A stretch of 64,000 bases of DNA. Source: JAFMPW01 sp041743085. Lineage in GTDB: Bacteria; Bacteroidota; Bacteroidia; Flavobacteriales; Flavobacteriaceae. Shown piece by piece: positions 1 through 8,583 of the stretch (position 1 is its first letter; every line of letters begins with the position of its first letter). A program made the position numbers and the translations under genes. The notes under the pieces are model-generated. The model was not told where the DNA came from, did no database searches, and saw nothing but the letters and a program-made list of their open reading frames with translations. The stretch is taken from assembly GCA_041743085.1 (NCBI GenBank), contig JBGTNL010000038.1, positions 1-64,000 on the forward strand. Direction: 5' to 3'.

Positions 1-1
1 G

Positions 2-166
2 GTGCTATTACAACTAGGTTTCGACCCCAGGTTTTTTACCCACTACTGGAAGAACAAAAAGGGAGACCTATATTTATTCGTTTATGAGTATGGATTTCTG
101 AAAAAAAAGGAGAATGATAAGGATAAATATGTGCTGGTAACTTGGCAAGACTACATGGCTCATTAG
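2..166 (+). CDS. C-terminal end of a small hypothetical protein (cut by window start)
   Basis: An open frame enters from the left edge and ends at a TAG at 164-166, giving about 54 residues. The readable part contains the run LGFDPRFFTHYWKNKKGDLY followed by LFVYEYGFL, rich in aromatic residues, and then a charged stretch of Lys, Glu and Asp before the C-terminal DYMAH. I recall similar small proteins of unknown function in Flavobacteriia, often near integrases, but cannot name a family. It converges on the integrase gene. The 5' part lies outside the window. Confidence 0.5.
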   Translation: MLLQLGFDPRFFTHYWKNKKGDLYLFVYEYGFLKKKENDKDKYVLVTWQDYMAH

Positions 167-239
167 AAAACCGAATAAAATCTCTGATTTCCAATGGCAT
201 TATTTATTTTCTTGGTAAGGGACATTGCTAGTCCTTATA

Positions 240-1301
240 TTACCCAATTTTTAATACGGGAAGATTTTCAATAGCCTCATCTTGCAATCGCTGCACATAA
301 TTCAGATATTTTAACGTGCTTTTTGTAGAACTGTGACCCATGGCATCGGCCACCGTCTTTAGATTTGCCCCATTAGAAAGAAGTTGACATGCGAAGGTAT
401 GCCTGGCACAATAGAAGGTGATATGCTTATTTATTTTGGCCCTTTTTACCCAATAACGAATAGCCTTATTAGCTCCGTTATCGCTGATATCTTGAACCTC
501 AAATATGTGATCTTCATTCTTTTGGGGTCTGCCAAGAATATCAAGTGCCGTCCGGTTTAACCGGTTGTTTATCAATTCTCCTGTTTTACTTCGATGGGTT
601 ATCAATCGGCCTTTATTGATATTTTTCCATTTAAGCTGTCGAATTTCGGCGAGGCCTAGCGATGTATAACAGGCGAACAAAAAGGCTCTTTTGATTTCGG
701 GGTTACCGCATCTGGTAGAGGCAAGTTTTTGAAGTTCTTCAATATCCAAAACCTGCTTCTTCAGCGTATCGTCTTTATTAGGGTTGGAAAACCTAATATC
801 GATAGTGGGCATTTCTTTAAGATATCCTTCAATTTTGGCCGCTTTTAATATTTTTTTGAATCGGGTAAAGTAATTGTGGGCGGTTTCTCCGGTCAATCCA
901 GCATCATGAATCAAATAGTCTTTATAACTTTCCATTAGTTTTGGAGTGATGGCGGAAATGGTCAATCGTGGATTATCAATCGCCAGTTTGAACTTTTCAA
1001 TGGAACTGGCTATAATGCGGATATCTTTATTCTTATAATTTTTGATATAGTTTTCGGCAAATACAAAGAAGTTTAGCTTTTTAAGATGCCTGGGAATATG
1101 ACCGGTTTCGTCTGATAAAAGTTCCAACTCTCGATTCAAGCGAATTCTTTCGGCGACCCGTTTCTTTTCCATCCTCGAAGGATCTTTTGAAGAGACTCTG
1201 ATTTTTAAAAATTCACGCCAACGTTTTCCATTATAGTGAATATCCAAATAGAGACTTTTCTCTCCGGATTTTAGCGTTCTGCTTCTTAATTGTACTGACA
1301 T
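240..1301 (-). CDS. Tyrosine recombinase / site-specific integrase, Bacteroidota type
   Basis: DNA strand exchange enzyme of an integrated mobile element. The N-terminal 45 residues match the Arm-type DNA-binding segment of Bacteroidota integrases (SLYLDIHYNGKRWREF), followed by a SAM-like core-binding domain and a catalytic domain. Numbered from the start chosen here (353 aa), the catalytic domain shows Lys239, Arg300 (in ARHTF), His323 (GHSS) and the nucleophile Tyr332. Two usual residues are changed: the first catalytic Arg position (in TSLGLAEI) is Gly216, and the HxxR motif reads YCAR, with Tyr297 instead of His. From what is known of the family, loss of the first Arg also occurs in CTnDOT-type integrases, so the enzyme may still work. 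I chose the ATG at 1301 because family members begin MSVxL; an in-frame ATG at 1334 would add 11 residues. Confidence 0.9.
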   Translation of the reverse strand: MSVQLRSRTLKSGEKSLYLDIHYNGKRWREFLKIRVSSKDPSRMEKKRVAERIRLNRELELLSDETGHIPRHLKKLNFFVFAENYIKNYKNKDIRIIASSIEKFKLAIDNPRLTISAITPKLMESYKDYLIHDAGLTGETAHNYFTRFKKILKAAKIEGYLKEMPTIDIRFSNPNKDDTLKKQVLDIEELQKLASTRCGNPEIKRAFLFACYTSLGLAEIRQLKWKNINKGRLITHRSKTGELINNRLNRTALDILGRPQKNEDHIFEVQDISDNGANKAIRYWVKRAKINKHITFYCARHTFACQLLSNGANLKTVADAMGHSSTKSTLKYLNYVQRLQDEAIENLPVLKIG

Positions 1302-1427
1302 AAAAGTGACGGAAAAGTGACGGTTTTCATCCAAAAATACGAAAATATGGGAATATTCAAAATTTTGAAATACTTTTAATCATTTGATTTACAGTTATTT
1401 GTATTCATTTGGTATCATATGATATCA

Positions 1428-1453
1428 TAGGTTCGATTCCCATCCCGGGTACT
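1428..1453 (+). other. tRNA 3'-end-like sequence, candidate attachment site
   Basis: The run GGTTCGATTCC followed by CATCCCGGGTACT looks like the T-loop and acceptor end of a tRNA gene, but no anticodon arm or D arm precedes it. It lies about 130 bases upstream of the integrase start, where an att site copied from a tRNA 3' end is expected. The T-stem has one mismatch. If this reading is right, the mobile element extends left out of the window. A short palindrome, TATCATATGATA, sits just before it. Confidence 0.4.
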
Positions 1454-1466
1454 TCGGCACCCTGTT

Positions 1467-1647
1467 AATAAAAGGCTAAACCCCAGGGCATCCCGATAGC
1501 TATCGGGACCGGACCCAATAGAAGGAATCGACCCAAGGGTCGAGGTATTAAACCTAGACCCCGCTGAAAAAGCGGGGTTAGTTCAACCATCCATTTTAAC
1601 CGCTCCCGCTAAAAAGCGGGTTTGTTAAAATGGGGTTTCACTAATAA
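1467..1647 (+). repeat. Dispersed structured repeat A, copy 1
   Basis: First of five copies (others at 11016, 16260, 45091 and 56797). It is built of successive hairpins: an AACCCC-led stem, GACCCAAGGGTC, CCCCGCTGAAAAAGCGGGG, then a long arm CCATTTTAAC/GTTAAAATGG enclosing CCCGC/GCGGG, bordered by TTAGTTCAAC and GTTTCACTAAT. In this copy the first hairpin loop holds an extra perfect palindrome at 1491-1508 (core CCCGATAGCTATCGGG). No open frame is present. Confidence 0.85.
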
Positions 1648-2084
1648 ATTGATTTAAAGGGTTTTATCACTAGAGGGGTAACAGTATTGAAACGATTTCC
1701 CGATTTAGCAACACTTGTAAAGTCCACCAATAGAAATAAATATTGTGAAAATCCAAGGTTGGTATTTTGCCTATGCGGCACATTAGTGTCAGGTTGACTT
1801 CATTTAAACGCAACAATTACAGCTTATTATAAAAAGATAGCTCTCTGATTTACAGGTGGAGTACCAGAACCACTTGACAACATTAACCGCCCAGAGGAGC
1901 ACGCTGTGATTTAAGGAGCAAACACAGATCCCCAATTGCCCATAATAGAAATCCTATCAATAGAATTATTTGGAAAAACAAGAATTATCCGAGGTTACAG
2001 GGCTGAAATTCTTCCTTAATACCTGCCAAAAACGTATAAACGCTGAAAAAAAAGCGAAATGAGAATTACAAAGTTAGCGCAAGG
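1648..2084. other. Gene-free stretch
   Basis: AT-rich sequence between repeat A copy 1 and the stop of the next minus-strand gene. I see no open frame with coding character, no strong hairpin and no tRNA-like fold. It probably holds decayed DNA of the accessory region. Confidence 0.5.
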
Positions 2085-2525
2085 CTAGAGGAATATCCGA
2101 TAGATCCATATAGCACCCAATCCAAAAAACATATGGGCTATCACCAACTGGACCAAATATCGGAAGAGATTAATTTTCGGCGGAGAATGGTGAAAAGCAA
2201 ACATTCCCAACCATCCCAAGGCACCTAAAATGCCAAGGAAAAAACCTGATATAATACCCAGAAGCCAGGTGGGATCCGTGTCCATATACCACAGGTATGC
2301 TCCTGTAATACCCGAAAAGACAAAGCCAATAATGTAGTGTATAATCCATCCTGGCGGATCGTTCTCGGAGATATCCGCGGTAATTCCATGAGCACGTCTT
2401 AATAGTTCATTCAACAGTTTTGGTTCCCTGGACTCCAATTGAAATAACAGTCCGGCCAAGTAACTGAAACCGGTCATGACCGAAGTCCCCACCAAGCCGG
2501 CAAAGAGTATTATTACAAGACTCAT
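2085..2525 (-). CDS. Small four-helix integral membrane protein, unknown function
   Basis: 146 residues with four hydrophobic segments, at about 1-28, 60-82, 86-112 and 122-145. The loop after the first segment is charged (LESREPKLLNELLRRAHGI), and there is a short polar link HHSPPKIN before the last helix. Glycine-rich helices (GIISGFFLGILGALGWLG) suggest close helix packing. No catalytic motif is visible and I do not recognise the family. It stands alone, 140 bases downstream of the DUF2383 gene on the same strand. Confidence 0.65.
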   Translation of the reverse strand: MSLVIILFAGLVGTSVMTGFSYLAGLLFQLESREPKLLNELLRRAHGITADISENDPPGWIIHYIIGFVFSGITGAYLWYMDTDPTWLLGIISGFFLGILGALGWLGMFAFHHSPPKINLFRYLVQLVIAHMFFGLGAIWIYRIFL

Positions 2526-2666
2526 TCGAAACGGATTTAAAGATAATTAGTACTCCTGATCTACAATTTTCGTGAAGAAAAATTTGAGTTAATAATGCTG
2601 GCTACGATATAAATAGTATTGAAAAATGCCTCAAACACAACATTCAAACAATTCTAATTCACAATA

Positions 2667-3113
2667 TCAGTGCAGGCTCTCCAGAGATTTATTCCGAGAA
2701 ATGTCTTTTTGAATTTCATCCCTTTGTTGGGCAAGCAGACTCCTCAGACCGGTTGGAAGGTAACTATATTCCAAAACATCATTATATTCTTCAATCGAAG
2801 CTTTATCGCCGCGTATGGATTCCTCAAGCATCCATTCGTCACTATCCGCCGAAAATAACGCTTTAATATCCATCCAGGTGCGGTGGATCGTTCCCGTAAA
2901 TGATCCACTCCGGTCAAAGTCTTCATATGTGAGGAGAATCTCACTGACAAGTCTTTCATTAAATTCACGCCTTTTATTTGCCTTGTGCTGAAAATAAGTT
3001 CTTAATTCGATGCCATCCGCATTTTCCGAGGCTTTCTCAAATCCTTTTTGAGCATCCCTGTTTTTTTCCAAGATTTCACGAATCTCATTGTATAATTTAT
3101 CGTTTTGATCCAT
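2667..3113 (-). CDS. PA2169-family four-helix-bundle protein (DUF2383)
   Basis: 148 residues, the usual length for this ferritin-like family. The pattern is typical: an N-terminal helix LYNEIREILEKNRDAQKGFEKA, a second helix ending in RREFNERLVSEI, the signature GSFTGTIHRTWMDIKALF in the middle, then EESIRGDKASIEEYNDVLE. The biochemical function of the family is not established; in other bacteria members are often seen among general stress genes. The neighbourhood (DUF3891, Ku, LigD, catalase) fits a stress role, which is an inference from context. Confidence 0.8.
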   Translation of the reverse strand: MDQNDKLYNEIREILEKNRDAQKGFEKASENADGIELRTYFQHKANKRREFNERLVSEILLTYEDFDRSGSFTGTIHRTWMDIKALFSADSDEWMLEESIRGDKASIEEYNDVLEYSYLPTGLRSLLAQQRDEIQKDISRNKSLESLH

Positions 3114-3177
3114 CTTCCTTAAATTTAAAATTTGCCTTCCTACTAACCTTCCCGGCTTATACTTAGATCCCTTTTAT

Positions 3178-3330
3178 TCAACTCTTTAACATGACCTCCA
3201 CCAACTTATCGCTATCCCTTTTACCTTCCAGAGTAGTCTGGGCTAGCTTTGCAAAAATTTGGCACCCATGGTATTCCGAAGGTTCTATTCCTGTTCCCCG
3301 TGAATTTTTACCCCAAGCCGAATACCTCAA
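3178..3330 (-). pseudogene. Short ORF or decayed gene end with coding-like composition
   Basis: A 50-codon frame starting at a TTG and ending in TGA at 3178-3180. It reads GTGIEPSEYHGCQIFAKLAQ and then TTLEGKRDSDKLVEVMLKS, which has a more protein-like composition than the surrounding AT-rich DNA. It has no ATG and no recognisable family, so it may be the 3' remnant of a lost gene. The rest of the interval 3331-3628 shows nothing I can support beyond the promoter region of the next gene. Confidence 0.2.
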
Positions 3331-3628
3331 TTAATCCGGTAGATGGAAAAAAACCCTTTGGGCTTTGTTATTCTCCCCGTATTGTAACCACTATTTTAAA
3401 AATACTCCCACTAATTGACGCTGACTGACTTTATTAATTGATTATTTAACTCTTTTCACCAAATAACATGGCAATTAAAGTTTATAATTCCTTGAATCGA
3501 ATTTCTTCGTTTACCTCAATTAAATATTACATCCAAGAAATGGTCATGCGTTAAGGAATAAATCGATAGGGATATCATAAACCCCTGAAAGATCTTACAC
3601 TTGGAATTGAAATGCCTACTTCATCATC

Positions 3629-4363
3629 ATGATCGTTAAGCAACATCTTAAGGGATGGGAAATTATATCGCACTACACCCATGGTCTCCTGGCCGGGAAG
3701 ATTGCCATGCAGCTAAAGAATTCGCTGCGCTGCGATTACTGGGAAGATATACTTACGGCCATCATTGAACATGACGACCATTTGCTGGATTTTGATGAAA
3801 AGAATTATCTCACGGATATGTGCACTCCTCTGGATTTTATGTTAGAAAAACGTACCGATGACGCTGCTTGTGAACATGCTGAGCGGGTGTATAAAACTTC
3901 GCTTCAAAAATCACAATTAGTGGCTCTGATGATCGGGAGGCATTTAGAATTTCTTTATTGGGATCAAAAAGAAAATCATTCCGGTTTTAGATCCTTTTTC
4001 AGAATGATCCTTAAAGACCGAACGGCACAGGCTGAATTATATGGCTGGACCAAAAAGAAAATTGAATCGAGCTATGAGCTGATGCGCTTCTGTGACCGAT
4101 GTTCGCTCATTCTCTGCCAGGGTTTGGTACCTGCGGCGGGAAGGCGTCTGGAGATCAATCGGACTATTAAAAAAAAGACGTATTTTATTTCAGAAAGGGA
4201 GGAGTTGTTCCGAATTGAACCGTGGCCTTTTGAAAAAGGCAGCTTCCAACTACAATATGAGACCCGACTATTGGAACAGCCCACTTTTACAGACAATACC
4301 GAATTATCCAAAGCCATATCCAACGCCTCGGTAAGCCTGAAAAAATTAAAATTAAGTAAATAG
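3629..4363 (+). CDS. DUF3891 family protein
   Basis: 244 residues starting MIVKQHLKGWEIISHYTHGL, which matches the opening of DUF3891 proteins (a conserved family of unknown function). Conserved-looking polar positions include the His/Asp cluster EHDDHLLDF near residues 47-55 and the later RHLEFLY, which could form a metal site; that is inference from residue type only. The ATG at 3629 follows ATCATC, so other starts are unlikely. The gene converges on ligD, with 21 bases between the stops. Confidence 0.75.
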   Translation: MIVKQHLKGWEIISHYTHGLLAGKIAMQLKNSLRCDYWEDILTAIIEHDDHLLDFDEKNYLTDMCTPLDFMLEKRTDDAACEHAERVYKTSLQKSQLVALMIGRHLEFLYWDQKENHSGFRSFFRMILKDRTAQAELYGWTKKKIESSYELMRFCDRCSLILCQGLVPAAGRRLEINRTIKKKTYFISEREELFRIEPWPFEKGSFQLQYETRLLEQPTFTDNTELSKAISNASVSLKKLKLSK

Positions 4364-4384
4364 ATCTCCCCAGATTACGGTCAT

Positions 4385-6805
4385 TTAACCGTCCAGGTGC
4401 TCAAGATTTTCCAGGGCCTTTGACATTTCAAAGGCAGTATTCAATACGGGCTCAAATAGATCCCCTTTTATTTTCAACCTTTCGAAAATATTTTTAATTG
4501 TGAAATTGGAAGGAACAATGCCTTTCTTCAACTCTTTCCATTCCAGGGGAGTGGAGACATGAGCACCGGGAACAGGCCGGACTGAATAGGCCGATGCCAC
4601 AGTCTGACCCCTGCGATTCTGCAGATAGTCCAGATAAATTTTGCCGTCCCTGTCTTTAATGCGGCGTTCCATGGTCGAAATTTCCGGAACCCGCCGCTGT
4701 ACGAAATAGCAGAGCAGTTTTACGAAGTTGCGCACTTCTTCATAGGTATATTCACCCCCCATTGGCAAATACACATGAAGCCCTTTGGAACCTGAAGTTT
4801 TACAATATCCGTCCATATTTCCCTCATCAAGCACTTCTTTTACCGCAAGAGCTACCTGCACCACTTTCTCGAAACTCATACCTTCCGGCGGGTCTAGATC
4901 AATAACGCCGTAATCCGGATTTTCCAGTTGCTCCATTTTTGAGTTCCATGGATGTATTTCAATGCATCCCAGGTTGGCCATATAGATAAGCGATGCCGTA
5001 TTTTGGCATAGCAGATAATCAATATCCCGTTCCGAAGATTTCGAATACAGCGTGGCAGTTTGCATCCATTTCGGCGCGTTTTCGTTGTCTTTCTGATAGA
5101 AACTTTCCTCCAGTATTCCATTGGGATGGCGGTGTAAACTTTGCGGCCTGTCCATTAGGTAGGGTAAAATGGTATCTGCGATGTTCAGGTAGTAATCGAT
5201 AAGGTCATATTTGGTATAGCCAGAGTCCGGCCAGAACACTTTTTCCAGGTTGGTGATGGAAACCGGTAAGCCGTCAATCTCTATAATTTCTTTGGCACCC
5301 GGGACAGCAGCTACGGGCTTTCCATTTTCTTTTGCTGGGGGTGTTACCGGTTTATTAAGCATCCTTTTAAAGACAGGATTCCGTAACAATCCATTCTTTG
5401 TGCGTTCTGAGTAATTTACCTCGCACTCCAGACTGGGTACCATCCAGTTCGGTTTTCTTCCCTTTAACGCCAATTTTCGCCCAAATGGGTTCTTAGCTGT
5501 GCGGTAAGGCTCGAATAACCGCAAAAGTTCCTGTCGGGACGATTCGGTGAATCCTGATCCGCAATTCCCGATGTATTTAAATTTCTCCTTCTCCCTCTTT
5601 CCCAATATCAACGAACCGAAAGCCGCACCTCCGCTCACCGAATCCGTATAACCGAAAATAAGTGCATCCTCACTTTCAACAGATTTGATCTTCAGCCATT
5701 TTTCGGTACGGGCACCCGGCACATAATTGGAATCCGCTGCTTTTGCCATCACCCCTTCCATCCCTGCTTCGATAGCCTTGTTGAATAACACTGTTCCCAT
5801 ACCTTGCAGATGATCGCAGTAATGGGTTATATGTAATCCTGTGATAACTTCCGGAATCAGACTTTTTCTATCGGTAAGAGAAAGATCCAACATACTGTGT
5901 CCGTTCAAATACAACATATCGAATACGTAAAAGCGGAGGGTTCCAAGAGAGTTGGGATAATTCTGTAATTCACCGAACTGTGAAACCCCATCATTGTTAA
6001 GCGCAACAACTTCTCCGTCTAAAATTGCCTCGTTCTCAAGAGCTTCCAGTTCTTTGGCCAGTTCGGGAAATTTAGTATTCAGGCTAATGCCATTTCTTGA
6101 TTGTAACAGAACTCCCTTTTTGGAAAGGTGTGCCAGGACCCTATAGCCGTCCCATTTAAGTTCGTAGATCCATTGGGGGTCATTGAAAATTTCCTTTACG
6201 GTCTCAGCGAGCATCGGCCGTAACATTCTGCCCGGTGCGATCTCATACGGATGTTTTTTTACAATATTCCGAGAGGGTTCGATCAAGGATTCGGCATCAT
6301 ACAACAAATTTGTAGAAAAGGCATCATTTTTTTTGATCAGTAACCAGCTTTCCTTGCCGCTGCGCTCCCCGGTCCTGACCAGACTAAACCGGCCCTTGAT
6401 CTTTTTTCCATAAAAAACGAGCTTGAGGTTACCTTCCTGAAATTGCCGCAATACACCAAGATCGAGTTCCGTAGGATCAGCATCAAAGGTTCCCGAATCC
6501 CAAATAACCATATCCCCCGCACCGTAATTTCCTTTTGGGATAGTACCGTGAAAATATAGGTATTTTAGTGGATGGTCTTCAGTGCGGACGGCGAGGCGTT
6601 TATCGGCGGGATTCAGTGACGGCCCCTTGGGTATCGCCCAACTTTTAAGAGTGCCATCGATCTCCAACCGAAGATCGTAATGTAATTTTCGTGCCTGATG
6701 CCTTTGGAAGACAAAGCGGCGTGCTTCCGGCGACGAAGCATGTTCACCCTTCGGTTCCGGTGTCTTGCTAAAATCCCGTTTCTTGTTGTATTCTTCTAAA
6801 TCCAC
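4385..6805 (-). CDS. ligD: ATP-dependent DNA ligase D (LigD), PE-ligase-polymerase form
   Basis: 806-residue multidomain enzyme of bacterial non-homologous end joining. Residues about 15-190 form the 3'-phosphoesterase domain (RHQARKLHYDLRLEIDG, then SWAIPKGPSL). Residues about 195-500 form the ligase, with the AMP-accepting Lys217 in ELKWDGYR. Residues about 525-800 form the AEP-type primase/polymerase, with the metal-binding DLDPP motif (YGVIDLDPPEG). All three modules look intact. It is encoded 3 bases after the ku stop, so the two genes should be co-transcribed and translationally linked. By family knowledge it fills, trims and seals broken ends brought together by Ku. Confidence 0.95.
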   Translation of the reverse strand: MDLEEYNKKRDFSKTPEPKGEHASSPEARRFVFQRHQARKLHYDLRLEIDGTLKSWAIPKGPSLNPADKRLAVRTEDHPLKYLYFHGTIPKGNYGAGDMVIWDSGTFDADPTELDLGVLRQFQEGNLKLVFYGKKIKGRFSLVRTGERSGKESWLLIKKNDAFSTNLLYDAESLIEPSRNIVKKHPYEIAPGRMLRPMLAETVKEIFNDPQWIYELKWDGYRVLAHLSKKGVLLQSRNGISLNTKFPELAKELEALENEAILDGEVVALNNDGVSQFGELQNYPNSLGTLRFYVFDMLYLNGHSMLDLSLTDRKSLIPEVITGLHITHYCDHLQGMGTVLFNKAIEAGMEGVMAKAADSNYVPGARTEKWLKIKSVESEDALIFGYTDSVSGGAAFGSLILGKREKEKFKYIGNCGSGFTESSRQELLRLFEPYRTAKNPFGRKLALKGRKPNWMVPSLECEVNYSERTKNGLLRNPVFKRMLNKPVTPPAKENGKPVAAVPGAKEIIEIDGLPVSITNLEKVFWPDSGYTKYDLIDYYLNIADTILPYLMDRPQSLHRHPNGILEESFYQKDNENAPKWMQTATLYSKSSERDIDYLLCQNTASLIYMANLGCIEIHPWNSKMEQLENPDYGVIDLDPPEGMSFEKVVQVALAVKEVLDEGNMDGYCKTSGSKGLHVYLPMGGEYTYEEVRNFVKLLCYFVQRRVPEISTMERRIKDRDGKIYLDYLQNRRGQTVASAYSVRPVPGAHVSTPLEWKELKKGIVPSNFTIKNIFERLKIKGDLFEPVLNTAFEMSKALENLEHLDG

Positions 6806-6808
6806 CTG

Positions 6809-7582
6809 TTAGGATGCTTCCTTTTTCCGTTTCTCCAGACTGGCCTTTAACTGCGCCATTAAATCTTTAGCAGGAGTAGGTTTGGCCTCGAATTTCTCTG
6901 ACTTTGAAATCTTGCCCGAAGCTTTCGAATTGATGATCTTTAACAATTGATCGTTGTAGATATCCTTGAATTTGGAGAATTTGAATTCTTCCGTATATTG
7001 ATCTATGAGCGATATAGCCATATCCAGTTCTTTTTTACCGACCTTTTCCTTGGGCAATTCCAATTGGCCCGGATCTTTGATCTCCTCCTCGAAACGAATA
7101 ATATGAAGTACCAATGCGTCTTCATAGACCCCAATTAGCGAAAGATGTTCCTTTTGGCGCATCACAAAGGTAGCCACTCCCAACTTTTTGGTTTTTATGA
7201 GGGCGTCCCGTAACAGACAATATGATTTTCCCCCTTCCTTTTGCGGCTTTAGAAAATATGGTTTTTTAAATAATACATCAGCCACCTCGTTGGCACTGAT
7301 AAACTGCTCAATATCTATTGTCTTGCTTTTTTTCATATTGGCATTCTCAAAATCCTCTTTTTCTAAAACAATATATTTATCATCTTTTTTAAACCCTTTT
7401 ACGATGTCTTTCCACTCCACTTCCTTGCCCGTTTTTTCATTTACCCTTTTATAGCGAATACGAGAGCCGTCGTGGCTGTCCAACATGTCGAGATCCAGGG
7501 CCCGGTCTTCCGATCCCGAAAATAATTTGATAGGTATAGCTACCAATCCGAAGCTGATAGAACCGTTCCATATTGATTTCAT
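6809..7582 (-). CDS. ku: Non-homologous end-joining protein Ku
   Basis: 257 residues, the normal size for bacterial Ku. It begins MKSIWNGSISFGLVAIPIKL, the hallmark N-terminus of the family, and contains the central beta-barrel region with LRDALIKTKKLGVATFVMR. The C-terminus is Lys-rich (ASLEKRKKEAS). Known role: a homodimer ring that binds double-strand DNA ends and recruits LigD. It is the first gene of a two-gene operon with ligD. No LexA-like or other operator is evident upstream. Confidence 0.95.
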   Translation of the reverse strand: MKSIWNGSISFGLVAIPIKLFSGSEDRALDLDMLDSHDGSRIRYKRVNEKTGKEVEWKDIVKGFKKDDKYIVLEKEDFENANMKKSKTIDIEQFISANEVADVLFKKPYFLKPQKEGGKSYCLLRDALIKTKKLGVATFVMRQKEHLSLIGVYEDALVLHIIRFEEEIKDPGQLELPKEKVGKKELDMAISLIDQYTEEFKFSKFKDIYNDQLLKIINSKASGKISKSEKFEAKPTPAKDLMAQLKASLEKRKKEAS

Positions 7583-7662
7583 AAGGCTTAAGTATTTAAG
7601 GTATTTTATATTCTTTTCCTGGTTTCAGGATTGATAATTGACGAAATTATTCTACAAAATAT

Positions 7663-8106
7663 TCAATCCTCGAGTAATGCTTTCAAAAGTATCATGGAAA
7701 GGATACTTAATTCTATTTTGATGGCATGTTTTCCCACCAACAATAGTAAATTGGGAGGCAGGTCCTTGGTAAGGAGACGATCGCAGATTTCAAGTGCATT
7801 TTCATCCATCGGGAAAGCGTCTATATCGGTTGTCTGCAAGCTGTTCAATTCGTCCCTGCCGTACAATTCGGTATTCAATTCGTATAACTGTTGAAAAGTA
7901 CTGCCCAAATATGATGCAGTATGCCCGGCCTCGATTCCGGATTGTATTTCATCTATAAAATCCAGACGCTCCCTGGTTCTCTCCTCAAAAAAAACACGCA
8001 TCAGGGGCGATATTGAAGTGACTGCGGCATATGCGTATTGCTTTTGTGAATGCACGTAAATTTCCATCAATTGTTGAATACATTCATATCTGACGCACTT
8101 TCCCAT
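7663..8106 (-). CDS. Helical hypothetical protein, possibly ferritin-like (DUF2383-like)
   Basis: 147 residues, predicted almost all helical. The opening CIQQLMEIYVHSQKQYAYAA followed by FFEERTRERLDFIDEIQ has the helix-helix pattern of the DUF2383 fold seen at 2667-3113 and a very similar length, but the central IHRTWMDIK signature is missing, so the relation is only suggested. It lies 80 bases upstream of ku on the same strand and may be transcribed with ku-ligD. Function unknown. Confidence 0.55.
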   Translation of the reverse strand: MGKCVRYECIQQLMEIYVHSQKQYAYAAVTSISPLMRVFFEERTRERLDFIDEIQSGIEAGHTASYLGSTFQQLYELNTELYGRDELNSLQTTDIDAFPMDENALEICDRLLTKDLPPNLLLLVGKHAIKIELSILSMILLKALLED

Positions 8107-8210
8107 TCTCCATGCGCTATTTTCGATTAAAGTTAGCGATATAAAAGATGGGGGGTAATCTTAATTGATAGGGAATTTAACCCGAAAGCATTCAACTAAA
8201 CCACTCCTAC

Positions 8211-8319
8211 GGATTGAAAATCCATGCCTGTCCGTCCTATGGCGGAGGTTTTGATACGCAAGGAAATTGCCCGCCTGAACGCCAGCCCGACAAGTCATTC
8301 TGGCGGGGCACGGGCAGGC
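8211..8319 (+). repeat. Repeat D, copy 1 (inverted partner at 57381-57491)
   Basis: Starts GGATTGAAAATCC and runs through GCCTGTCCGTCCTATGGCGG to GCCCGACAAGTCATTCTGGC. The same sequence occurs in reverse complement at 57381-57491 with a few differences. It has several internal inverted repeats and joins directly to repeat C copy 1. The open frames crossing it are composed of repeat sequence and are not taken as genes. Confidence 0.8.
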
Positions 8320-8325
8320 CCGCCG

Positions 8326-8518
8326 GCAGGAAGGCCCGGCAAGCTACAGGGGGTATACCTCGACAGGCCCGGCACAGGTTTCGCTGCTTTCATTTCGGCA
8401 AGCTCAATACAAGCATTTCGACCTTTAGATCGAAAAACGAAATTCTGTCATTTGGATTCCCGCTTTTGCGGGAATAACATTTCCGCAGCAAGCTGCGAGG
8501 AATTCTTTTCGATTAACG
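8326..8518 (+). repeat. Repeat C, copy 1
   Basis: About 190 bases closely matching 13911-14116. Shared landmarks are GGCAAGCTACAGGG, TATACCTCGA, AGGCCCGGCACAGGTTTCG, the hairpin ATTCCCGCTTTTGCGGGAAT and the end GCAGCAAGCTGCGAGGAATT followed by CTTTTCGATT. A short third copy of the right end is at 55797. It lies downstream of the DUF808 gene stop, in the same kind of 3' position as the B copies. Confidence 0.8.
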
Positions 8519-8583
8519 TATCTTGAACGGCCGTTCAACAGAAAACGCTCCCAAAGAAATTATCATAGCACATGCATGAATGT

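Noticed and set aside
1428..1453. A complete tRNA gene upstream of the integrase
   Set aside because: Only a T-arm and acceptor-like end can be seen; no D arm or anticodon arm, so it was kept only as a possible att site.
8214..8526. Overlapping plus-strand ORFs of 87 and 100 codons
   Set aside because: They consist entirely of repeats D and C, which recur without an open frame elsewhere.
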